DNA of 47,608 nt from Rubrivivax sp. (GTDB lineage Bacteria; Pseudomonadota; Gammaproteobacteria; Burkholderiales; Burkholderiaceae_C): assembly GCA_022842825.1 (NCBI GenBank), contig JALHOU010000011.1, forward strand, positions 1-47,608. The letters run 5' to 3'. Positions within the stretch are counted from its first letter, which is position 1; each line of letters opens with the position of its first letter. Both the position numbers and the translations under genes were made by a program. Shown here one piece after another: positions 42,362 to 47,608 of this stretch. Under the pieces are notes generated by a model that ran no database searches, was not told the DNA's origin, and saw nothing but the letters and a program-made list of their open reading frames with translations.

Positions 42362-43411
42362 CTACTTGAAGCCCACCCGGTCCAGCATCTGCTGCACCTG
42401 GGCCGTGGCGGCGCCGACCTTGGCGATCGGTACCGTCTCGGCCTTGAACTTGCCCAGGGCAATGAGGGCCGGGTTGTCGGTCTGCACGCCCGGCACGGCA
42501 GGGTACTCGTTGTTGCCGTCGGCCAGCAGACGCTGTGCGTCGTCGCTGCTCAGGTACTCGAGAAAGGCGACGGCCGCGTCGCGGTTCTTTGCGTTTCGCG
42601 CCACGGCAGCCCCGGAGATGTTGACATGCGTGCCGGCTCCGGCCTGGTCCGGGAAGACGACGCCGACCTTGGCCACCAGGTCGCGGTCGGCGGCCGTCGT
42701 GCTGCGCAGCAGGCGCGCGAAGTAATAGGTGTTGGTCACCGCCACCGCGCACTCGCCCGCGGCGACGGATCGGATCTGGTCGGTGTCGCCGCCCTTGGGT
42801 GCGCGCGCCAGGTTGTCGGCCACGCCCTTGAGCCACGCTTCGGTGCGCGCCGCGCCCTGGCGCTCGAGGACGGAGCCGAACAGGCTGAGGTTGTACGGGT
42901 GCGAGCCCGAGCGGATGCAGATCTTGCCCTTTAGCGCGGGCGTCGCGAGCTTGTCGTAGCTGTCGACGTCCGCCGGCTTGAGGCTGGCCTTGTCGTAGAC
43001 GATGACGCGGGCGCGCGTGGAGACGCCCACCCATTGCGGGCCCTGGCCCGCGTCGGCTCCGCGCAGTTGCGGCGGGATGCGCTTGTCGAGCACGCCCGAC
43101 TTCACGGGCTGGAAGAGGCCCTCCTGCTCGCCGCGCCAGAGCCGCGCCGCATCGACCAACAGGATCACGTCGGCCGGGCTCGCCGCGCCTTCTGCCTTGA
43201 GGCGGGCGAGGATGCCGGCATCGTCGGCCTCGACGCGTTGGATGCGGATGCCGGTGGCCTTGGTGAAATTGGCGTACAGCGCCTCGTCGGTCTGGTAGTG
43301 GCGGGCGGAGTAGAGATTCAGCACCCGTTCCTGGGCAACGGCGGGCACCCAGGCCGCGGCGGTCACGACGGTGGCCAGGGCCAGGGGCTTCAGGGAGGCA
43401 AGGACTTTCAT
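42362..43411 (-). CDS. Fe(3+)-type ABC transporter solute-binding protein (FutA/FbpA family)
   Basis: 349 residues from ATG 43411, which starts a Sec signal (MKVLASLKPLALATVVTAAAWVPAVAQ). The mature start 'RVLNLYSARHYQTDEALYANFTKATGI' and the metal-site Tyr pair in 'VTNTYYFARLL' are the marks of ferric-binding proteins of the FutA/FbpA type. Other landmarks are 'GICIRSGSHPYNLSLFGSVLERQGAARTEAWLKGV' and 'AVAFLEYLSSDDAQRLLADGNNEYP'. No permease or ATPase gene is in the window on either side, so it is an orphan here. A Fur-box-like sequence overlaps the predicted promoter, supporting iron control. Confidence 0.92.
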   Translation of the reverse strand: MKVLASLKPLALATVVTAAAWVPAVAQERVLNLYSARHYQTDEALYANFTKATGIRIQRVEADDAGILARLKAEGAASPADVILLVDAARLWRGEQEGLFQPVKSGVLDKRIPPQLRGADAGQGPQWVGVSTRARVIVYDKASLKPADVDSYDKLATPALKGKICIRSGSHPYNLSLFGSVLERQGAARTEAWLKGVADNLARAPKGGDTDQIRSVAAGECAVAVTNTYYFARLLRSTTAADRDLVAKVGVVFPDQAGAGTHVNISGAAVARNAKNRDAAVAFLEYLSSDDAQRLLADGNNEYPAVPGVQTDNPALIALGKFKAETVPIAKVGAATAQVQQMLDRVGFK

Positions 43412-43452
43412 GGGCGGCGGCACAGGGCCGGTGGTGAGGAGGAGTGGGACCA

Positions 43453-43485
43453 TCATATCGGAACTACGAATCATTGTCATTTGCG
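43453..43485 (-). promoter_or_regulatory. Promoter with overlapping Fur-box-like site for the iron-binding protein
   Basis: On the minus strand ATGACA (-35, plus 43476-43481) and TATGAT (-10, plus 43453-43458) are 17 bp apart. The sequence GCAAATGACAATGATTCGT (43467-43485) matches the Fur consensus GATAATGATAATCATTATC at 12 of 19 positions and covers the -35. Iron-loaded Fur would block polymerase here. The leader to the ATG is about 35 nt. Confidence 0.7.
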
Positions 43486-43531
43486 ATATATCAAGCCCCC
43501 CGATCGGATCCCGGGGTCTCCCGCCACGACC

Positions 43532-46500
43532 TCAACCTTCGATCTGCGCCCAGACCTTCTCCAACCGCTTGGTGCTCACCGGTTGTGGTGTGCGCAGCTC
43601 CTGCGAGAAGAGACTGACCCTCAACTCCTCCAGAAGCCAGCGGTATTCCGCCAGCCGCGCATGCGGCGCGCCGCGCAACTCGGCTTGCCGGCGCAGCCAC
43701 CGCTGTTCGAGAGGCCGCAGCTCGGCCAGTCGCGCGGCGTCTCGCGCCGGGTCGGCACGCAGCTTGTCCAGCCGCAGCACCACGGCCCGCAGGTACCGCG
43801 GCAGGTGCTGCAGCTGCGCCCAAGGTGTGTCAGCCAGGAACCGCTTCCCGACCAGGCGCAGCAGCTGCGCCGCGACATCCTCGGCCACCTCACGGCCGGG
43901 CTTGCTGTCGCGCAGCTTGCGCGCCGCAGCCGCGTGCTCGGCGAGCACCACGGCGGCCTGCCGCGCCACCTCCTGGGCGATGAGGTTGAGCCGAGATCGA
44001 CCATCCTCCAAGCGGGTCTTGAACGCCGGCTCGTCGGTCGGCAGCGGGTCGCCCAGAAAGGCCCGCTCCAGCGCCACGTCGACGATCTGCGCCCGCAACT
44101 CCTCGAGCGTGCCCAAGGCCATGTACTGGCCCGCCATGGCCGCCAGCCCGGGAAGGTTCTTCTCCAGGTACTTGAGCGGCTCGCGCAATTGCAGCGCGAA
44201 GAGTCGCCGAAGCCCCGCGCGGTGCCGCCGCGCGGCCACCTCGGGCTCGTCGAAGACCTCCACTGTCACCGCGTCGCCCAGGTCCACCAGCGCCGGGAAG
44301 CCCACCATGACCTGGCTGCCGCGCTTCACCTCCATCAGCTCGGGCAGTTCACCGAAGGTCCACGCCGTGTGGCGCCCGAGTTCCCGCGACGTCGCCAGCG
44401 GCGGCCCGTGCGCCGCGGCGGCCAAGCGCGCCGGCGCTACCCGCCCGTCTGCACGTCGCTCGGCATGTGAAGTGCAGGCGAACGGGCCATCGCCCCCACC
44501 CGGTTCGGCCTGCAGCGAGGCCCCCGGCCGCGAACCCGGCGCAGCCGCCACAGCGCCCGCGGGAACCGCGGTCCGCAAGGCGGCCAGCGCCTGGAAGGCG
44601 CTTCGCGCCCGCGGGCCCCACTGCGCCTTCAAGGCCGCGAGGTCACGGCCCATGCCGAGCTGACGCCCATGCTCGTCGACGACGACGAAGTTCACGAACA
44701 GATGCGGGCTGAGCAGCTCGGCCTTGAAGTCTGCGCGTTGAACGGGCAGTTGCGTGCGCTCGCGCACGACCTTCAGCAGCGCATCGACGAGGCCACCCAA
44801 CGCGAAGGGCACCTCGTCGCAGAACGACTGCGCGAACTCGGGCAACGGCACGAGTCGCGAGCGCGGCCGCTGGTGCAGGCTCTTCGCCAGCGCCTGCACC
44901 TTGGCGGCCAGCATGCCGGGCACGAGCCACTCGCAGCGCTCCTCGCTCACCTGGTTCAGGGCATAGATCGGCACGGTGACGGTGAGGCCGTCGCGCGCAT
45001 CGCCCGGCTCGTGCAGGTAGGTGGCGGCGCAATCGATGCCGCCCAGGCGGATCTGCTTCGGGTACGTCTCGGTGGTGATGCCGGCCGCCTCGTGCCGCAT
45101 CAGCTCCTCGCGCGTGAGTTGCAGCAGTTTCGGCTCGCGCTTGAGCCCCTCGCGGTACCAGCGCTCGAAGCTCGCGCCGCCGTTCACCTCGGCCGGCAGC
45201 TGGGCGTCGTAGTAGGCGTGGATGAGGCCCTCGTCCACGAGCACGTCCTGGCGGCGCGCCTTGTGTTCCAGTTCCTGCACCTCACGCAGCAGGCGCCGGT
45301 TGTGGGCCATGAACGGATGCTTCACGTCCCAGGCGTCGGGCTCGGCGAGCGAGGCCACCAGCGCCTCGCGGATGAAGATCTCGCGCGCGCCGGCCGGGTC
45401 CACCAGCGCATAGTTCACGCGCCGGTTGTTGTAGACCACGATGCCGTACAGCGTGGCCCGCTCCAGCGCCACCACCTCACCGGCCCTCTTCTCCCAATGC
45501 GGCTCGAGCAGCTGCTTCTTCAGCAGCTGGCCCGCGAGGGGGGGGATCCACTGCGGCTCGATGGCCGCGATGCCGCGGCCGAAGAGCCGCGTCGTCTCCA
45601 CCAGCTCGGCCGTAACAATCCAGCGCCCGGGCTTCTTCGCCAGGTTGGCGCCCGGGTGGCGCCAGAACTTGATGCCGCGCGCGCCCAGGTACCAGTCGTC
45701 GTCGTCGGCCTTCAGGCCGATGTTGCCCAGCAGGCCGGCCAGCAGCGCCAGGTGCACCTGCTCGTAGGTGGCCGGCGCGCCGTTCAGTCGCCAGCCGTGC
45801 TCGGCCACGACTGTGTGCAACTGGGCGTGGATGTCGCGCCACTCGCGCACGCGCCGGGGGCTGATGAAGTGCTCGCGCAGGCGCTGCTCCTGCTGCCGGT
45901 GGCTGAGCTTGTGCTGGTCGACGCGCTGCGCCTGCTCGCCGGGGCCGGCGTGGCCATGCACGCCGCGTCCGGCCTCGATCCACTTCCACAGCGCCAGGGT
46001 GCCCATGAACTCGCTCTTCTCGTCGTCGAAGGGCTTGTGCTTCTGGTCGGCCGCCTGCTGCTGCTCGACCGGACGGTCGCGCACGTCCTGCACGCTCAGC
46101 GCGGCAGCGATGACGAGCACCTCGGTGAGCGACTGGCGCTCACGCGCCTCCAGGATCATGCGGCCGACGCGCGGGTCCAGCGGCAGGCGCGCGAGCTCCT
46201 GGCCGATGGACGTGAGCTCGTTGCCGTCGTCCACGGCGCCCAGCTCGGCCAGCAGCGCATAGCCGTCGGCGATGGCCTTGCCCGGCGGCGGCTCGAGGAA
46301 GGGAAAGTCCTCCACGCGCCCCAGGCGCAGCGACTTCATGCGCAGGATGACGCCGGCCAGCGAGCTGCGCAGGATCTCGGGGTCGGTGAAGCGCGGTCGT
46401 CCGGCGAAGTCCTTCTCGTCGTACAGGCGGATGCACACGCCGTCGGCCACGCGGCCGCAGCGGCCGGCGCGCTGGTTGGCCGCCGCCTGGCTGATCGGCT

Positions 46501-47581
46501 CCACCAGCAGCTGCTCGACCTTGTTGCGGAAGCTGTAGCGCTTGACGCGCGCCAGGCCGGTGTCGATGACGTAGCGGATGCCCGGCACGGTGAGCGAGGT
46601 CTCGGCCACGTTGGTGGCGAGCACGATGCGTCGACCGCTGCCGGGGCTGAACACGCGGTCCTGCTCGGCCTGCGACAAGCGCGCGAACAGCGGCAGGATC
46701 TCGGGCACCGGGCCGCGCAGCGGCCCGCTCACTGCCCCGTCGCCGCGCAGCGGCCCGCTCACTGCCCCGCCGCCGCCGCGTGTCGCCTGCGCCAGATGGC
46801 GCCGCAGGTGGTCGGCGCAGTCTCGGATCTCGCGCTCGCCGGGCAGGAAGACGAGGATGTCGCCACGGTCGGCCGGGCCGCGCCAGAGCTCGTCCACCGC
46901 CTCGGCAACGGCATCGTCGAGACCAAAGTCGCGCCGCTCCTCGAAGGGCCGCCAGCGCTGCTCCACCGGGTAGAGGCGCCCGCTTACCGCGATCACCGGC
47001 GCCGGGCCGCGCGGCGAGGCGAAGTGCCGCGAGAAGCGCTCGGCGTCGATGGTGGCCGAGGTCACCACCACCTTGAGGTCGGGCCGGCGCGGCAGGATCT
47101 CGCGCAGGTAGCCGAGCAGGAAGTCGATGTTGAGGCTTCGCTCGTGCGCCTCGTCGATGATGAGTGTGTCGTAGGCCAGGAGCAGCGGGTCGCCCTGCGT
47201 CTCGGCGAGCAGGATGCCGTCGGTCATCACCTTCACGCTCGCGCCGGGAAGCAGCCGGTCCTGGAAGCGCACCTTGTAGCCGACGACTTCGCCGAGCGGC
47301 GTGTTCAGCTCCTCCGCAATGCGCTTGGCCACGCTGCTGGCGGCGATGCGGCGCGGCTGCGTGTGGCCGATGAGGCCGCGCCCGCCCGCGCCGAGGCCGC
47401 GCCCGAGCTCGAGCGCGATCTTCGGCAGCTGCGTCGTCTTGCCCGAGCCCGTCTCGCCGCTGACGATGATCACTGCATGCTCGCGCAGCGCCTTGGCGAT
47501 CTCGGCACGGCGGGCGCTGACCGGCAGCGCTTCGGGGTAGGCGATGGGCGGCAGCGGGGTTGCCGCTGCGACAGGCCGCAC
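43532..47581 (-). CDS. hrpA: ATP-dependent RNA helicase HrpA (DEAH box)
   Basis: At least 1349 residues, from a GTG at 47581; the frame stays open to the window edge, so the true start may lie outside. Walker A 'GETGSGKTTQ' (about 42), 'IIDEAHERSL' (about 140), 'VTSATI', and motif VI 'QRAGRCGRVADG' define the DEAH/RHA helicase core. Helicase-associated and OB-fold parts follow, then the long DUF3418 C-terminal region typical of HrpA. HrpA is linked to mRNA processing and, in recent work, to rescue of stalled or collided ribosomes. An in-frame 30 bp tandem duplication adds 'AVSGPLRGDG' at about residues 271-290. Near residue 1000 there is an Ala/Gly/Arg-rich low-complexity insertion ('AVAAAPGSRPGASLQAEPGGGDG'). 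Confidence 0.95.
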   Translation of the reverse strand: MRPVAAATPLPPIAYPEALPVSARRAEIAKALREHAVIIVSGETGSGKTTQLPKIALELGRGLGAGGRGLIGHTQPRRIAASSVAKRIAEELNTPLGEVVGYKVRFQDRLLPGASVKVMTDGILLAETQGDPLLLAYDTLIIDEAHERSLNIDFLLGYLREILPRRPDLKVVVTSATIDAERFSRHFASPRGPAPVIAVSGRLYPVEQRWRPFEERRDFGLDDAVAEAVDELWRGPADRGDILVFLPGEREIRDCADHLRRHLAQATRGGGGAVSGPLRGDGAVSGPLRGPVPEILPLFARLSQAEQDRVFSPGSGRRIVLATNVAETSLTVPGIRYVIDTGLARVKRYSFRNKVEQLLVEPISQAAANQRAGRCGRVADGVCIRLYDEKDFAGRPRFTDPEILRSSLAGVILRMKSLRLGRVEDFPFLEPPPGKAIADGYALLAELGAVDDGNELTSIGQELARLPLDPRVGRMILEARERQSLTEVLVIAAALSVQDVRDRPVEQQQAADQKHKPFDDEKSEFMGTLALWKWIEAGRGVHGHAGPGEQAQRVDQHKLSHRQQEQRLREHFISPRRVREWRDIHAQLHTVVAEHGWRLNGAPATYEQVHLALLAGLLGNIGLKADDDDWYLGARGIKFWRHPGANLAKKPGRWIVTAELVETTRLFGRGIAAIEPQWIPPLAGQLLKKQLLEPHWEKRAGEVVALERATLYGIVVYNNRRVNYALVDPAGAREIFIREALVASLAEPDAWDVKHPFMAHNRRLLREVQELEHKARRQDVLVDEGLIHAYYDAQLPAEVNGGASFERWYREGLKREPKLLQLTREELMRHEAAGITTETYPKQIRLGGIDCAATYLHEPGDARDGLTVTVPIYALNQVSEERCEWLVPGMLAAKVQALAKSLHQRPRSRLVPLPEFAQSFCDEVPFALGGLVDALLKVVRERTQLPVQRADFKAELLSPHLFVNFVVVDEHGRQLGMGRDLAALKAQWGPRARSAFQALAALRTAVPAGAVAAAPGSRPGASLQAEPGGGDGPFACTSHAERRADGRVAPARLAAAAHGPPLATSRELGRHTAWTFGELPELMEVKRGSQVMVGFPALVDLGDAVTVEVFDEPEVAARRHRAGLRRLFALQLREPLKYLEKNLPGLAAMAGQYMALGTLEELRAQIVDVALERAFLGDPLPTDEPAFKTRLEDGRSRLNLIAQEVARQAAVVLAEHAAAARKLRDSKPGREVAEDVAAQLLRLVGKRFLADTPWAQLQHLPRYLRAVVLRLDKLRADPARDAARLAELRPLEQRWLRRQAELRGAPHARLAEYRWLLEELRVSLFSQELRTPQPVSTKRLEKVWAQIEG
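46712..46771. repeat. Two-copy 30 bp tandem repeat inside hrpA
   Basis: Unit GCCGCGCAGCGGCCCGCTCA... occurs at 46712-46741 and again at 46742-46771, with 29 of 30 bases identical. It keeps the reading frame and encodes AVSGPLRG twice, in a surface linker between helicase motifs. It looks like a recent slippage duplication. Confidence 0.9.
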
Positions 47582-47608
47582 CGCGGCGCCGGCGCGCGCC
47601 GCTCGGCC

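Overview
The window is very GC-rich (well above 60% by eye), densely coded DNA from a bacterial chromosome. Gene content and neighbourhoods point to a betaproteobacterium of the order Burkholderiales, probably near the Rubrivivax/Leptothrix group: ratA-rnfH beside smpB and guaB, phaR and a D-3-hydroxybutyrate dehydrogenase (polyhydroxybutyrate metabolism), ompR/envZ, ispDF beside mfd, and a long HrpA. The placement is inferred from gene order and protein character, not from a database search. No IS element, prophage, CRISPR array or rRNA was seen; one tRNA (Val, GAC) is present.

Layout. (1) 1-4204, minus strand: tadA, ldcA, a peptide-type ABC solute-binding protein and the start of its permease form one tight unit. 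(2) 4614-6287, plus strand: an exported protein with four rhodanese-like folds, of which only one keeps the catalytic cysteine. (3) About 6284-18003 reads as an accessory region. It holds a five-gene unit (DUF1269 protein, NodT-type outer-membrane factor, HlyD adaptor, MacB-type ATPase and permease), an alpha/beta hydrolase/DUF6544/DUF6064 cluster, a DUF4124 protein and a zinc alcohol dehydrogenase. It also holds four broken genes: a LytTR response-regulator stub, a frameshifted small exported protein, a nitroreductase with an internal deletion, and a DUF411 tail. (4) 18079-24603, core: guaB, an MFS transporter and guaA in one operon, then a DUF4124 protein, rnfH, ratA and divergent smpB. (5) 24662-31569: a cystathionine beta-lyase-like enzyme, rimO, phaR, tRNA-Val, relA and an alpha/beta hydrolase. 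(6) 31669-35873: hydroxybutyrate dehydrogenase, a SIMPL-domain protein and the OmpR/EnvZ pair. (7) 35881-41372: ispF and ispD divergent from mfd and serB. (8) 41408-47608: an orphan periplasmic TonB-like protein, an iron-type solute-binding protein under a Fur-box-like promoter, and HrpA, which may run off the right edge.

How the parts fit. Most of the window is housekeeping: GTP synthesis, ribosome rescue, translation fidelity (tadA, rimO), the stringent response, isoprenoid precursors, transcription-coupled repair and serine synthesis. The least ordinary items are the four-fold rhodanese protein, the peptide transporter unit with a solute-binding protein that appears anchored at both ends, the MFS gene translationally coupled inside the gua operon, the gene-decay strip at 6.3-18 kb, and two divergent intergenic regions (ratA/smpB and ispD/mfd) built on symmetric -10 hexamers. 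I did not find a convincing wholly new multi-gene system. The best candidates are the rhodanese protein and the coupled peptide-transport/LD-carboxypeptidase operon.
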